The position numbers and the translations under genes were made by a program. From Desulfitibacter sp. BRH_c19 (lineage in GTDB: Bacteria > Bacillota > DSM-16504 > Desulfitibacterales > Desulfitibacteraceae), in NCBI GenBank assembly GCA_001515945.1, contig LOER01000034.1, forward strand, positions 155,132 to 219,131: DNA of 64,000 nucleotides, in the 5' to 3' direction. Below are positions 17,274 through 26,943 of the stretch, one piece after another (the first letter of the stretch is position 1; each line of letters begins with the position of its first letter). The notes under the pieces are model-generated. The model saw only the letters and a list, made by a program, of their open reading frames with translations. It was not told the origin of the DNA and searched no databases.

Positions 17274-18169
17274 CCGCTATGCATAACTGCTTCTTTCGAA
17301 AAATACCTGTCATAGCCAAATAAGAGAATATTTATGATCACTAAGGCTAGAAATCCTGCTAAACCTGTAACTCCCACAATCAGGTCGTTTCCTCCTACAA
17401 GTAGCATAATAGCCAGGCCACTTACTGCGTTAAAGGTACCATGCATTATTGCTGCAGCAATTACTGACCCAGATTTTATTCTTACATAGGTGAAAATAGG
17501 AGAAATAAGCACAGCAAATATAGTCATCATAAACATACCAGCTACTGGATGTTCCGGATAGTTATGTCCTAATAGTATAATGGGTGCATGCCAGATACCC
17601 CAAATCACACCAATTATAAAGGAAGATTTCCAGAAGCCCAGATGCTTTACTTCTTTAAACAAATACCCCCTCCATCCCAACTCTTCTCCAAAGCCTGCTA
17701 TTGCATTAATAGTAACTCCAGCAATTAAACCTTGAATTAAGCTTAACCAAATTGGATGTATCGGCATGTTTTCTATTTGATTAAGCATATCCTCCATTTG
17801 TTCTGGAGACAATAAATCTCCGAACCTTTCGAACAAACCCAGCATATTTGGTGAGTACTCAACACCACCAAATAATAGACTGATTCCAAAGGTCATAAAT
17901 GCTATGCCAGGGGAAATTAACCAGGCAAATAAGAACCATCTATTCAATTTAAAGGAAATCCCCAATGTTTCCTTAACCCTTTGCTTATATTTAAATCTTT
18001 GAAGATATACTGCGACTGATGCTGGAACAAACATATATAGGATCCCAATTATGAAAGCCATAGAAGTATTCCATTGCCCACCTAATCCCACAAAAATTGC
18101 TATCATGAGCCAGCTAAAAACATATGTCAAAGCTACAAACTCTATTGCTCTCCTATTTTTTGAAGTCAT
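17261..18169 (-). CDS. CPBP-family intramembrane glutamic endopeptidase
   Basis: A 302-residue membrane protein with about eight helices and the ABI/CAAX-like active-site motifs: Glu162-Glu163 with Arg167 in FGEELGWRG, His194 in GIWHAPI, and a later AAAIMHGTFN motif. Family roles range from prenyl-protein processing to bacteriocin immunity; none can be assigned here. The ATG at 18169 has a GGAGG site. The C-terminal Gly-Gln-Ala-stop is encoded by a dispersed repeat, so the original C-terminus was probably altered. The 72-base gap upstream leads to a regulator/membrane-protein pair. Confidence 0.9.
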   Translation of the reverse strand: MTSKNRRAIEFVALTYVFSWLMIAIFVGLGGQWNTSMAFIIGILYMFVPASVAVYLQRFKYKQRVKETLGISFKLNRWFLFAWLISPGIAFMTFGISLLFGGVEYSPNMLGLFERFGDLLSPEQMEDMLNQIENMPIHPIWLSLIQGLIAGVTINAIAGFGEELGWRGYLFKEVKHLGFWKSSFIIGVIWGIWHAPIILLGHNYPEHPVAGMFMMTIFAVLISPIFTYVRIKSGSVIAAAIMHGTFNAVSGLAIMLLVGGNDLIVGVTGLAGFLALVIINILLFGYDRYFSKEAVMHSGGQA

Positions 18170-18240
18170 TACTTAAACCTCCACTTTTTATATGCTAAAC
18201 ACTTTTATTTATACTCTAAACATATATTAACCCAGTATAT

Positions 18241-19350
18241 TTAGAATGAAAATAAATATCGCAACCCCATTATTAAAAGTATTGTGACGATAATAATCAG
18301 CCAACCCCTTATGTTACCGAAATTAAGAGTCCAGCCTATTCCAAAACGCTTTTCGATAAATATAGTAGGGTCATTAGGATTAAAATAAAACTGACCAAGT
18401 TTCCAATATATATCATCATCTCTGTCAATTTCCTTTGCATCTTTTCCACTAGCAACCTTTATTCTGCTGCCACCCTGCCCTGTAAAAACTGATAGGACTA
18501 TAGCATACAGGACGATGCAGCCTGTAAAACTCAGATTAAGAAAAGTAAGGGTTTTTGGATCAATGTCAAATATTAATGATAACTGAACAAAAGCAAATAT
18601 TAGAACCATAATTGTCCCTGTAAATATGATAAACCCTGACCATTTACGTCTAAAGCTTTGATTTTGAATAAGAGATTTTTCCGGATTCGCTGCATTTATC
18701 TGTTGTTTAGCTCTAGATATCATACTGTTAATGAAAACAAACAATCCAATCATAAAAATTTGCTGAACAGGTACCCATAAAACTGTTTTATTGGATTTCT
18801 CGATCATATTTGTTGGTTCCCAATTGAACCCATAATGAATAGGGATTCTATTAGGTATCTGCTCAAAAAATATAATTGTCATTATTAGAGTAATAAACAT
18901 TATAAACGTGGGAATTATGAACCACAGGTTTGAATAGGCTATTTTTTTATTTCTAAAACTAGTATCTACTACAACTGCTTGAGGCTTGTCTTGAACCCAA
19001 TTTCGTTCAGATTTTAAATTCTTCATCTGAAAATAGTACTTTAAATAAAGAGCAAACAATGCACCTAGCAGGATAGCAATGCCACTCATAAAAACATATG
19101 TTGCCTGATCTGGATTTGGTGCATTAGATGATAATATTGAAAATATAACTGTAAGTGGAATAAATACCAAAAAAGCCTGTTTAGAATATATCTTTCTCAT
19201 ATCTCTTAATTCTTTACTGTAGTATATATCTTCAGGAATACTCACACCAAAACTTTCTGTTCTCCTAGTAAGGTATGGCATAAAACTTATTAAAGCTCCC
19301 AAAATAATATAGGTGCTATACATAACTAAAATAACCATTAAGTTTTCCAT
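18241..19350 (-). CDS. Membrane protein with DUF1648 and DUF5808 domains
   Basis: A 369-residue protein with about nine hydrophobic segments. The IPIHYGFNWEPTNM segment (about 170-185) is the DUF1648 signature, and WKLGQFYFNPNDPTIFIEKR (about 310-330) is the DUF5808 signature. Such proteins are usually paired with a YtrA-type GntR repressor, as here: the regulator gene ends four bases upstream. They are suspected to take part in cell-envelope stress or antibiotic response, but no activity is established. Confidence 0.85.
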   Translation of the reverse strand: MENLMVILVMYSTYIILGALISFMPYLTRRTESFGVSIPEDIYYSKELRDMRKIYSKQAFLVFIPLTVIFSILSSNAPNPDQATYVFMSGIAILLGALFALYLKYYFQMKNLKSERNWVQDKPQAVVVDTSFRNKKIAYSNLWFIIPTFIMFITLIMTIIFFEQIPNRIPIHYGFNWEPTNMIEKSNKTVLWVPVQQIFMIGLFVFINSMISRAKQQINAANPEKSLIQNQSFRRKWSGFIIFTGTIMVLIFAFVQLSLIFDIDPKTLTFLNLSFTGCIVLYAIVLSVFTGQGGSRIKVASGKDAKEIDRDDDIYWKLGQFYFNPNDPTIFIEKRFGIGWTLNFGNIRGWLIIIVTILLIMGLRYLFSF

Positions 19351-19354
19351 ATAT

Positions 19355-19744
19355 TTACTCCCTTCTGCCCTTTAATACTTCAAAGATTTCATTACAAAGA
19401 TTTTTAAAATCATCTTCATTCATTCCTCTGCACATGGCTTCGGAAATAATGGGCCTTAATGTATCTCGTAAATTTTCTAAATAATCTGCAGTTACCTCTG
19501 GCATACCATCAGGGTTTATAACAACTCCTTTTTGCCTGTGTATCTGAATAAAACCATCCTGCTTCAGTAAATTATATGCTTTATTAACTGTATGCATATT
19601 TACTCCTAAATCAGAAGCCATATTCCGTACCGAAGGCAAAGGCTCTCCTGGTTTTAAATCTCCTGAAACTATTCCTTCTATAATAGTGTTTCTTAGCTGT
19701 GTATAGATAGGTGTATCTGATTGTAAGTCAATTTTAATTATCAC
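19355..19744 (-). CDS. GntR-family regulator, YtrA subfamily
   Basis: A 129-residue one-domain repressor: a winged helix (about 8-75, TPIYTQLRNTIIEGI then LPSVRNMASDLGVNMHTVNK) and a short dimerisation tail typical of YtrA. I set the start at GTG 19744, which has AAGGAG at six bases; the longer frame from an upstream ATG would absorb that site. Co-transcribed with the DUF1648 membrane protein. A perfect palindrome 30 bases upstream is its probable operator. Confidence 0.9.
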   Translation of the reverse strand: MIIKIDLQSDTPIYTQLRNTIIEGIVSGDLKPGEPLPSVRNMASDLGVNMHTVNKAYNLLKQDGFIQIHRQKGVVINPDGMPEVTADYLENLRDTLRPIISEAMCRGMNEDDFKNLCNEIFEVLKGRRE

Positions 19745-19773
19745 GGCAGTCTCCTTTCTTGCCTGTTCTAACA

Positions 19774-19810
19774 TATATAACTGTTATATATAATATATAA
19801 CAGTTATATA
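19774..19810. promoter_or_regulatory. Perfect palindrome: probable YtrA/GntR operator
   Basis: Two perfectly complementary 18-base arms (19774-19791 and 19793-19810) flank one central base. Each arm contains ATAACTGTTAT or its complement. It sits 30-66 bases upstream of the gntR start, as expected for autorepression. Confidence 0.8.
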
Positions 19811-19827
19811 TTAATGTCAATATTAAA

Positions 19828-19856
19828 AGCCATAGAACTATGAAAATTCTATGGCT
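19828..19856 (-). terminator. Hairpin/terminator between cupin gene and gntR
   Basis: AGCCATAGAA and TTCTATGGCT pair perfectly around a nine-base loop; the minus strand continues with TTTTAATATT. It can end transcription from the cupin side. It shares sequence with the hairpin at 17192-17235. Confidence 0.55.
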
Positions 19857-19997
19857 AATTTAGAATTGTTCAATAAAGCAAATTTCTAGGGTTGCCTGTC
19901 TACTGCAGAAGGTGCAAGCATTATAGCCTCTATGGAGGTTTTTCCCAACTGAAGAATATGCTCTTCAAGGCAGTTTTTGTTAAAAAGTTTAATATTG
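19853..19997 (-). pseudogene. Nitroreductase fragment
   Basis: Read on the minus strand, one frame gives TSIEAIMLAPSAVDRQP, the segment of nitroreductase-family proteins that binds FMN, followed by an in-frame TAG where relatives have Trp, then KFALLNNSKLAIEFS and another stop. Only about 45 codons survive with no start. It is a decayed internal piece of a nitroreductase gene lying just after the cupin gene. Confidence 0.6.
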
Positions 19998-20000
19998 GTT

Positions 20001-20339
20001 CTACTTGTTAATAAATTCTTCTCGAACAGGTGAAAATACTTCAATTATAAAGGAATTCTCTAATACTTTCGCTTTATGTTCCACATTTCCTAGGATACAC
20101 CAAGTATCACCAGCCTTCATTTCATATTCCTTACCATCAATTGTAAACAAAACTTTGCCAGAAACTAAGAAACCTGTCTGTTCATGTGGATGCTCATGCA
20201 TAGGTATTACTGCATTTTTTTCTAGTTTGAATTCGCATAATAAGGTTTCCTTACCATATACAACTGCTTTACGATCTATACCTTCTGTGATCTTAATAAA
20301 GCCATTTTCTTCAACTTTGCTAACTCTACACGGAATCAT
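20001..20339 (-). CDS. Cupin-domain protein
   Basis: A 112-residue single cupin. Motif 1 is HEHPHEQTGFLVSGK (about 54-68) and motif 2 is GDTWCILGNVEHKA (about 79-92), giving three histidines and a glutamate for one metal. Small cupins of this form often help degrade or sense sugar acids. It lies downstream of the ilvD-type gene on the same strand (64-base gap) and may belong to that operon. The ATG at 20339 follows AGGAGC. The function is not determined. Confidence 0.8.
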   Translation of the reverse strand: MIPCRVSKVEENGFIKITEGIDRKAVVYGKETLLCEFKLEKNAVIPMHEHPHEQTGFLVSGKVLFTIDGKEYEMKAGDTWCILGNVEHKAKVLENSFIIEVFSPVREEFINK

Positions 20340-20402
20340 TTTTTTCAGCTCCTATTTGAATTATTTACCCTTGCAATAATTTCTTAATTTTATTTTTCCA
20401 TC

Positions 20403-22106
20403 CTATCTTTCTAAAACCGCTCCTGATGCTGCTGAACTAACCATTTTTGCATATCTTAGTAAATAGCTGTCTTCAGGCATGTCAGGATGGTTTGATATGC
20501 CTGCTTTTCGTCTGGCATCTATCGCTTCTTTAGATTCCCAGATTGCCTTTCTTTCAGCTAATACATCTTGAGAAACTTCTAACTCAATTATTCCATCATT
20601 AAGATTAAAGTTAATTATATCGCCATCTTCGATGAGTACAATAGGTCCTCCTTCTGCTGCCTCAGGTGATACATGACCAATGGCAGCTCCTCTAGTTGCA
20701 CCTGAGAAACGTCCATCAGTAACTAAAGCTACTGTTTTCTCTAGCCCCATTCCAAATAATGCCGCTGTTGCAGTAACCATTTCCCTCATGCCTGGACCAC
20801 CCTTAGGCCCCTCATATCGAACAACAATGACTTCGCCTGGATTAACAGCACTTGCAAACAGGGCATCTAAAGCCTCTCTCTCGGAATTAAAACACCTCGC
20901 TGGTCCTCTATGGCTTAGCATTTCTGGTAGTACTCCACCTCTTTTGCAGATAGCTCCCATTGGAGCTAGGCTTCCTTTAAGGTGGACCAATCCACCATTA
21001 TGGGAATAAGGATCATCACAAGTTCTTATAACATCTGCATCAACAACTTTAGCCTTTGCTACATTTTCTCCAAGTGTCTTTCCTGTTACAGTAAGGCTGT
21101 TCGCATTAATAACTCCTAGCTCAATCAACTGTTTTACAACGGCAGCTACACCACCTGCTCGATCAAAATCTTCTGGAAAATGCTTTCCAGCTGGTTTCAT
21201 TTTTACTATTTGAGGAACCTTGTTAGCATAATCATTGAATTTATCTAGATTCAGCTTAAGTCCAGCACTATGTGCTATCGCTGGCAGATGCAAAGCAGTA
21301 TTTGTTGAACCCCCTATTGCCATATTTACTGCGATTGCGTTTTCAATAGCTTCCATAGTAATTATATCCCGTGGCTTTATATTATTTTTCAGTAATTCCA
21401 TTACTTGCATACCTGCCATTTTTGCAAGTCCTACTCTTTTGCCAGTTACGGCCATTACATTTCCTGAGCCTGGCAAAGCCATTCCCATTACTTCGGTTAA
21501 TATGTTCATCGTATTGGCTGTTCCCAATAAATTACAAGAGCCTGCCCCAGGAAGAGCTACAGATTCTAATTCATGAAGTTTCTCTTCACTCATTTCTCCT
21601 CTTTTTACGCGCCCTATACATTCATAAACGTCAGGTAGGCTAACCTTGTTTCCATTCCAGCAACCCGCATACATGGGACCACCGCTTACTATTACAGTTG
21701 GAATATTTAAGCGTGCTGCTGCCATTAAAACAGCAGGACTAATTTTATCACAATTTGTTACTAGCACCATAGCATCTAAAGCATGACCCATTACCATAAT
21801 TTCTATAGAATCAACAATATGTTCCCTACTAGCTAAAGGGTACAGCATTCCTACATGCCTTTGAGCCAACCCATCACATGCTCCAATAATTGGAAACTCC
21901 ATTGGGGTTCCTCCACCCATACGCACCCCATCTTTTACAGCTTGAGTTATCGTATTTAGATGGATATTACCAGCATGCATTTCATTAAAACCATTTGCCA
22001 CTCCTACTAGTGGTCTTTCCATTTCTTCAGGAATGAAACCCATTGAGTGAAACATCATTCTGTTAGTTGCATTTTCCACGCCCTTAAGCATTATATGGCT
22101 TCTCAT
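20403..22106 (-). CDS. IlvD/Edd-family dehydratase (1)
   Basis: A 567-residue Fe-S dehydratase that removes water from 2,3-dihydroxy acids or aldonic acids to form 2-keto acids. Visible motifs are [12 protein letters not shown], the NCDKISPAV cysteine (Cys119), [15 protein letters not shown] and [10 protein letters not shown] near the C-terminus. In the first motif a Gly stands where [2Fe-2S]-type family members have Cys (HAGNIHL), as in E. coli-type enzymes. Neighbours are an aldolase, a PanB homologue, a second IlvD and a TRAP transporter, with no ilv biosynthetic genes, so a catabolic hydroxy-acid dehydratase is more likely than branched-chain amino-acid synthesis. It ends in TAG. Confidence 0.85.
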   Translation of the reverse strand: MRSHIMLKGVENATNRMMFHSMGFIPEEMERPLVGVANGFNEMHAGNIHLNTITQAVKDGVRMGGGTPMEFPIIGACDGLAQRHVGMLYPLASREHIVDSIEIMVMGHALDAMVLVTNCDKISPAVLMAAARLNIPTVIVSGGPMYAGCWNGNKVSLPDVYECIGRVKRGEMSEEKLHELESVALPGAGSCNLLGTANTMNILTEVMGMALPGSGNVMAVTGKRVGLAKMAGMQVMELLKNNIKPRDIITMEAIENAIAVNMAIGGSTNTALHLPAIAHSAGLKLNLDKFNDYANKVPQIVKMKPAGKHFPEDFDRAGGVAAVVKQLIELGVINANSLTVTGKTLGENVAKAKVVDADVIRTCDDPYSHNGGLVHLKGSLAPMGAICKRGGVLPEMLSHRGPARCFNSEREALDALFASAVNPGEVIVVRYEGPKGGPGMREMVTATAALFGMGLEKTVALVTDGRFSGATRGAAIGHVSPEAAEGGPIVLIEDGDIINFNLNDGIIELEVSQDVLAERKAIWESKEAIDARRKAGISNHPDMPEDSYLLRYAKMVSSAASGAVLER

Positions 22107-22163
22107 CTTAAAACCCTCCCATTCTTTGCGTGAACTCGATTATTTATTTCAAATCATATATCT

Positions 22164-22919
22164 TTAGTCTTGAAAGCTTTCTTTTAATTTAGAGCAAGCA
22201 TCATAGAAGACTTTGGTATCAACAGATAATGAAAACATTTTAATGCCCTTTTGCTTCCATTCATCTAAACCTTGGCTATTCACAAAAAACATTCCTAATG
22301 ATATCCCATATTGATGACCGATCTCCACCATCTTATCAACTTCATCTAATACTTCTCTATGATTAATCTGCCCTGGTAGACCTAATGACTGAGACAAATC
22401 ATATGGCCCAATGGTAATGGCATCAACTCCTGATACCTGTGCAATATCTTTGAAATTTCTTACTCCCTCTACCCCCTCTACAAGCAAAACTATAGATGTT
22501 TTCTCATTCGCTATTTCAACATAATCTGCTCCATCCACAGCGCCGTACGTGTTAGCTCGTACAAATGGATTCACACCCCTGTTGCCTATTGGTGAAAATT
22601 TTGAATATTTAACGGCTTTTTCTGCGTCTTCTTTGGTAAAAATCCCTGGAATAATGATTCCTTCGGCACCCATATCAAGTGCCTTGGATATTTGAACCTG
22701 TTCATTAGAGGCAACCCTGATCAATGGTGATATAGTTGAAGACGATGCAGCCCTTACCATGTTTAATGCAGCCATACTCTCATAGCTGCCATGTTCTAAA
22801 TCGATTACTCCGTAGTCAAATCCAACATACCCTAATATTTCCATTATTTCTGGTACAGGACATAATAAAAACATTCCTAAAAGATGATCTTTTTGTTTAA
22901 GCTTATCTTTAAATAACAT
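22164..22919 (-). CDS. HpcH/HpaI-family aldolase
   Basis: A 251-residue class II pyruvate aldolase of the 2-keto-3-deoxy acid type. The active-site features are GVIDLEHGSYES (metal region), the GAEGIIIPGI strand with the following GVNPFVRA arginine region, and TIGPYDLSQSLG. It would split a 4-hydroxy-2-keto acid to pyruvate and an aldehyde. It lies between ilvD-type gene 1 and the panB homologue on one strand. It is distinct from DmpG further along. The ATG at 22919 has an AGAGGGG site. Confidence 0.85.
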   Translation of the reverse strand: MLFKDKLKQKDHLLGMFLLCPVPEIMEILGYVGFDYGVIDLEHGSYESMAALNMVRAASSSTISPLIRVASNEQVQISKALDMGAEGIIIPGIFTKEDAEKAVKYSKFSPIGNRGVNPFVRANTYGAVDGADYVEIANEKTSIVLLVEGVEGVRNFKDIAQVSGVDAITIGPYDLSQSLGLPGQINHREVLDEVDKMVEIGHQYGISLGMFFVNSQGLDEWKQKGIKMFSLSVDTKVFYDACSKLKESFQD

Positions 22920-23021
22920 AATTTATTTCCCCTCTTTACGTTACTTATTTTACCAGGCAGAAGTTTTTAAAGAGGGGTTCTCTACTCAAACATCTTGATA
23001 GAGAACCCCCTTTATAACGAA

Positions 23022-23060
23022 ATGTCAATTTGTCAAGCCTGACCCTAATAAAGCCTGACC
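23022..23060. repeat. REP-like gene-end repeat, copy 2, with 16-bp duplication
   Basis: Positions 23022-23045 match the repeats at 17250 and 33350. The following AAGCCTGACCCTAATA unit occurs twice in tandem and reaches into the panB stop. On the minus strand this reads as the last bases of panB repeated once after the gene, as if insertion had duplicated the target. Confidence 0.7.
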
Positions 23061-23894
23061 CTAATAAAGCCTTTCCAAATCTTCATCCTTCATGGTAAAC
23101 TCGTGCTTTTTTTCTGGAAATTGGCCTTCATCTATTTCAGTACACCATGTATCAAATATATCTACCATTTGCTGTCCCATCTGAGCATATTGCTTTACAA
23201 ATTTAGGCACAAATTTGTTAAATATCCCTAGAAGATCATATGCATTTAGGTTTTGACCAGTAGTATATGGGCCAGCCCCACAACCAATTGTAGGAATTGA
23301 TAGTTTTTCATCAATTAACTTAGCTAAACCTGTTGGTAAGCACTCCAGAACAATTGCAAATGCTCCTGCTTCTTCTAAAGCTAAGGCTTCCTTCACAAGC
23401 TTTTCTGCTGCCTCTACGCTTTTACCTTGAACTTTAAAACCACCAACTAGAGCTGCTGTTTGTGGGGTTAATCCAATATGAGCAATTACAGGTATACCTG
23501 CATCAGCAACTGCTCTTACCCTTTCAACAACCTTCATGCCACCTTCCATCTTAACACAGTCTGCACCTACTTTTAGTAAAGTGCCAGCATTTCTTATAGC
23601 TTCTTCTGTGTTCACCTGATATGACAAAAATGGCATATCTCCTACTATAAATGTGTTAGGAGCTCCCTTTTTTACTGCTTTTACATGGTAAATAACATCT
23701 TCAATATTAACTGGAACTGTTCCCTCGTGCCCTTGAATTACCATCCCGAGCGAATCCCCAACTAATATGAGCTCTGCTTTTGATTGATCTACCATGGATG
23801 CCATGGGATAGTCATAAACTGTAATCATCTTAAATTTCTTGCCTAGATTCTTCATCTCGAGAATTCCTGGAATTGTTACCTTTTTCTTAGCCAA
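23061..23894 (-). CDS. panB: PanB homologue (ketopantoate hydroxymethyltransferase family)
   Basis: A 277-residue phosphoenolpyruvate-mutase-superfamily barrel. PanB transfers a hydroxymethyl group between 5,10-methylene-tetrahydrofolate and 2-ketoisovalerate. Visible are VGDSLGMVIQGHEGT (metal and substrate loop), DMPFLSYQ, HIGLTPQ and the LECLPTGLA glutamate. No panC or panD is nearby; it sits between an aldolase and two IlvD-type dehydratases with a TRAP transporter. The context allows reverse, catabolic use, releasing a one-carbon unit to folate, but ordinary pantothenate synthesis cannot be excluded. The start is TTG at 23894 with AAGGAGG. It ends in TAG. Confidence 0.85.
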   Translation of the reverse strand: MAKKKVTIPGILEMKNLGKKFKMITVYDYPMASMVDQSKAELILVGDSLGMVIQGHEGTVPVNIEDVIYHVKAVKKGAPNTFIVGDMPFLSYQVNTEEAIRNAGTLLKVGADCVKMEGGMKVVERVRAVADAGIPVIAHIGLTPQTAALVGGFKVQGKSVEAAEKLVKEALALEEAGAFAIVLECLPTGLAKLIDEKLSIPTIGCGAGPYTTGQNLNAYDLLGIFNKFVPKFVKQYAQMGQQMVDIFDTWCTEIDEGQFPEKKHEFTMKDEDLERLY

Positions 23895-23958
23895 AATATT
23901 TACCTCCTTAACCAGTAATTTAAATGATTATTCATACCACTTTGAGCAAATGAACCTT

Positions 23959-25623
23959 TTACCTTTTAAAGACTGCCCCAGCCATTGCGGAAGTGACCTG
24001 TTTTTCATATCTATCCAAATAGCTTCCCTTTTGTACATTAGGAATTCGCTTTACCCATTTTGCTTTCCTCTTTGCCAACTCCTCATCACTAACCTCTAGG
24101 GTTAGTATTCCTGCAGGAATGTCTATAATGATAGTATCTCCTTCTTCAACTAAAGCAAGTGGGCCGCCTTCAGCTGCCTCAGGAGAAATATGTCCAATTG
24201 CTGCACCAGAAGTTCCACCTGAAAATCTTCCATCAGTTATAAGTCCAACCTGCTTATCTAATCCCATACCTACTATTGCTGCAGTAGGTGTAAGCATCTC
24301 CCTCATTCCAGGACCACCTTTGGGACCTTCATATCTAACAACCACAATATCACCAGGATATATTTTTCCTTCATAAATAGCAGCAACTGCTGGTTCCTCC
24401 TGATCAAATACCCTAGCTGGACCTCTATGGTTTAGCATCTCTGGTGCTACAGCAGCACTTTTACATACTGAACCTTCTGGTGCTAAGTTTCCATATAAAA
24501 GTTGGATACCACCTGTAGCTGAATATGGGTTATCCATGGGTCTAATAACATTTGCATCTATTACTTTTATACCTTTCACATTTTCAAACACCGTCTTTGC
24601 ACTAACTGTAATCATATCCTTGTGTAGAAGTCCTGCTTCACAAAGTTGAGCCATAACTGCGGAAACACCACCAGCCCTATGAACATCTGCTGGGTAATGC
24701 CCTCCCCTGGCAGGCTTCATTTTAACAAGATGTGGTACTTTCTTTGCCCTGTCAGCAAAGCTATTAATATCGAAATCAATATCCGCCTCATGAGCTAACG
24801 CTGTAAAGTGCAAAACTGTATTTGTTGACCCTCCAATTGCAAGATCTACACTAATAGCATTTTCCAATGATTTAGCAGTTACAATATCTCTAGGTAAAAG
24901 ATTCTTTTTATATAGTTCCATGATTTTATGCCCGGTCCTTTTTGCTAATGCTACTCTTTGTCCTGATACTGCTGGTATAGTACTTCCCGGCAAACACATT
25001 CCAAGTGCTTCAGTCAAAAAGTTCATTGAATTTGCTGTGCCAAGTAGGTTACAAGCCCCACATCCAGGTAGTGCTTCTTTCTCAATCCTTGCCAATTCTT
25101 CGTTGGTCATAATTCCCCTAGCAACATCCCCTTGGGCTGCCATAAGGTCCGAATAACCCACTTCATTGCCATCTATACATCCAGTAGCCATTGGTCCGCC
25201 ACTAATCATAATAGCAGGAATATTTAATCTAACTGCTGCCATTAACATTCCTGGAGTTACCTTGTCACAGTTTGTAATTAGAACCATTGCATCATATGAA
25301 TGGGCATTTACCATTACTTCAATGGAATCTGCTATTAGCTCTCTACTTGCCAAAGGATAATGCATTCCATAATTGCCTTGAGCAATACCATCGCATATAC
25401 CAATAGTTGGAAACTCTATGGGAGTTCCCCCTGCTGCAATTACTCCTTCTCTAACTGCCTTTGCAATGCTATCTAGATGAGTATGCCCGGGCATAGTTTC
25501 ATTTTGGGAATTTACAATTGCAACTAAAGGTTTATCCAACTCTTCAGGCAAAAAGCCCATGGAATAATATAGAGCTCTATGGGTAGCCCTTTCTAAACCC
25601 TTAGTAGTAACATGACTTCGCAT
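23959..25623 (-). CDS. IlvD/Edd-family dehydratase (2)
   Basis: A 554-residue Fe-S dehydratase paralogous to the gene at 20403. It carries [36 protein letters not shown] and DGRFSGGTSG. Its first motif is TMPGHTHLDS, again with Gly rather than Cys. Having two differing copies in one operon suggests two stereoisomeric substrates, or one anabolic and one catabolic enzyme. It lies 39 bases downstream of the TRAP dctM gene. The ATG at 25623 follows AGGAGG. Which copy, if either, is true dihydroxy-acid dehydratase is not decided. Confidence 0.85.
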   Translation of the reverse strand: MRSHVTTKGLERATHRALYYSMGFLPEELDKPLVAIVNSQNETMPGHTHLDSIAKAVREGVIAAGGTPIEFPTIGICDGIAQGNYGMHYPLASRELIADSIEVMVNAHSYDAMVLITNCDKVTPGMLMAAVRLNIPAIMISGGPMATGCIDGNEVGYSDLMAAQGDVARGIMTNEELARIEKEALPGCGACNLLGTANSMNFLTEALGMCLPGSTIPAVSGQRVALAKRTGHKIMELYKKNLLPRDIVTAKSLENAISVDLAIGGSTNTVLHFTALAHEADIDFDINSFADRAKKVPHLVKMKPARGGHYPADVHRAGGVSAVMAQLCEAGLLHKDMITVSAKTVFENVKGIKVIDANVIRPMDNPYSATGGIQLLYGNLAPEGSVCKSAAVAPEMLNHRGPARVFDQEEPAVAAIYEGKIYPGDIVVVRYEGPKGGPGMREMLTPTAAIVGMGLDKQVGLITDGRFSGGTSGAAIGHISPEAAEGGPLALVEEGDTIIIDIPAGILTLEVSDEELAKRKAKWVKRIPNVQKGSYLDRYEKQVTSAMAGAVFKR

Positions 25624-25662
25624 TATATTTGCCTCCTTATTACTTAGTTTAAATTGTATTTA

Positions 25663-26943
25663 TTATTTGCCCAACAAATTAGGTAACCACATAATAACAT
25701 CTGAAAAGTAAGTTAGCATTAAAAGTATCCCAACTAATACTAAGAAATAAGGAATAATCCGCTTACTTATTTGTTCAATAGATACCTTAGATATTCCACT
25801 AGCCACGAAAAGATTTACTGCCATAGGTGGAGTAATCATCCCAACAGATGTATTTATAATTATTATTAGACCCAGAGCAACGGGATGAATTCCAAGCTGC
25901 ATTGCCAATGGAAGCAATATTGGAGTCATCAAAAGAATAATTGATTGGGTTTCGAGGAAACACCCTAATAATAACAAACTTATATTTATCATTATGAAAA
26001 TAATATATTTATTTTGAAAGGAATCCAGCATAAACCCTGCAATCTGGCCAGGAACGCCAGCACTTGTCATAAGCCATGAGAATGATGATGATACTGCTAC
26101 AATAAATAATACAATTGCAGTACTTGTAGCAGACTTTGCAAAAATACCTCTGAGCTCAGAATACTTTAATTCCCTATAGATAAACTTACTTACTAAAAAT
26201 GCATAGACACAGGAGACTGCTGCTGCCTCTGTGGGTGTAAAAATTCCCCCGTATATTCCGCCCAAAATAATTACAGGCATTAGCAACGCCCAAATAGCCT
26301 CTCTAAAAGATTTAAACAAATTGACAAAACCAATGGTATCCGTGCCACTTTTCTCATATTTGCTACACGTAATGACACTAACTAGAATTATTCCAGATGC
26401 TAATAATAATCCTGGCACTATACCTGCAATAAACATTGAACCTACAGATACCGAAGCTACTACAGCATACGTAATCATTGATATACTTGGCGGAATAACA
26501 ACTCCAAGAGTACCTGATGCTGCTGCAATAGCTGCAGCCTTATCCTTTGGATAACCTGCCTTAGTCATGGCAGGTATCATTAATCCACCTATAGCAGCTA
26601 CAGTAGCTGGGTTTGAGCCTGATATAGCCCCAAAAAAAGCTGAGGCTGTAGTTGTAATAATTGAAAGGCTGGCAGGTAATTTACCAAGTAAGGCCTTTGC
26701 AAAGTTTATGAGTCTTTTTGAAATACCTCCCCGTTCCATTAAATCTCCAGCCAATATAAAGAAAGGTACCGCCATAAATGGAAAGTTATCTACTGCTGTA
26801 AACATTCTTTGAGCTATAATCATGCTTGAAGTTGTGGTATCAACAAATGTTAAAGCAGCTAAAACTGCCATACCCATAGAGATACCAATAGGCACATTAA
26901 TAATTAACATTAATAATAGTGTTCCAAAAAGTACTAGGGCCAT
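25663..26943 (-). CDS. dctM: TRAP transporter large permease subunit DctM
   Basis: The 426-residue membrane channel subunit of a TRAP uptake system, with 12 or more hydrophobic helices. Family marks are the N-terminal VPIGISMGMAV, PFFILAGDLMERGG, and MITPPMAVNLFVASGI near the C-terminus. It uses a sodium or proton gradient to import an organic acid held by DctP. Its ATG directly follows the dctQ stop, and AGGTGG in dctQ serves as ribosome site. Located directly upstream of ilvD-type gene 2. Confidence 0.95.
   Translation of the reverse strand: MALVLFGTLLLMLIINVPIGISMGMAVLAALTFVDTTTSSMIIAQRMFTAVDNFPFMAVPFFILAGDLMERGGISKRLINFAKALLGKLPASLSIITTTASAFFGAISGSNPATVAAIGGLMIPAMTKAGYPKDKAAAIAAASGTLGVVIPPSISMITYAVVASVSVGSMFIAGIVPGLLLASGIILVSVITCSKYEKSGTDTIGFVNLFKSFREAIWALLMPVIILGGIYGGIFTPTEAAAVSCVYAFLVSKFIYRELKYSELRGIFAKSATSTAIVLFIVAVSSSFSWLMTSAGVPGQIAGFMLDSFQNKYIIFIMINISLLLLGCFLETQSIILLMTPILLPLAMQLGIHPVALGLIIIINTSVGMITPPMAVNLFVASGISKVSIEQISKRIIPYFLVLVGILLMLTYFSDVIMWLPNLLGK

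Noticed and set aside
19853..19997. Nitroreductase fragment as a pyrrolysine protein
   Set aside because: Too short, no start, and a second stop follows 15 codons after the TAG; the TAG replaces a Trp codon in a decayed gene.
23061..23894. panB as part of a pantothenate synthesis operon
   Set aside because: No panC, panD or panE nearby; neighbours are catabolic-type dehydratases, an aldolase and a transporter. A dual role remains possible.
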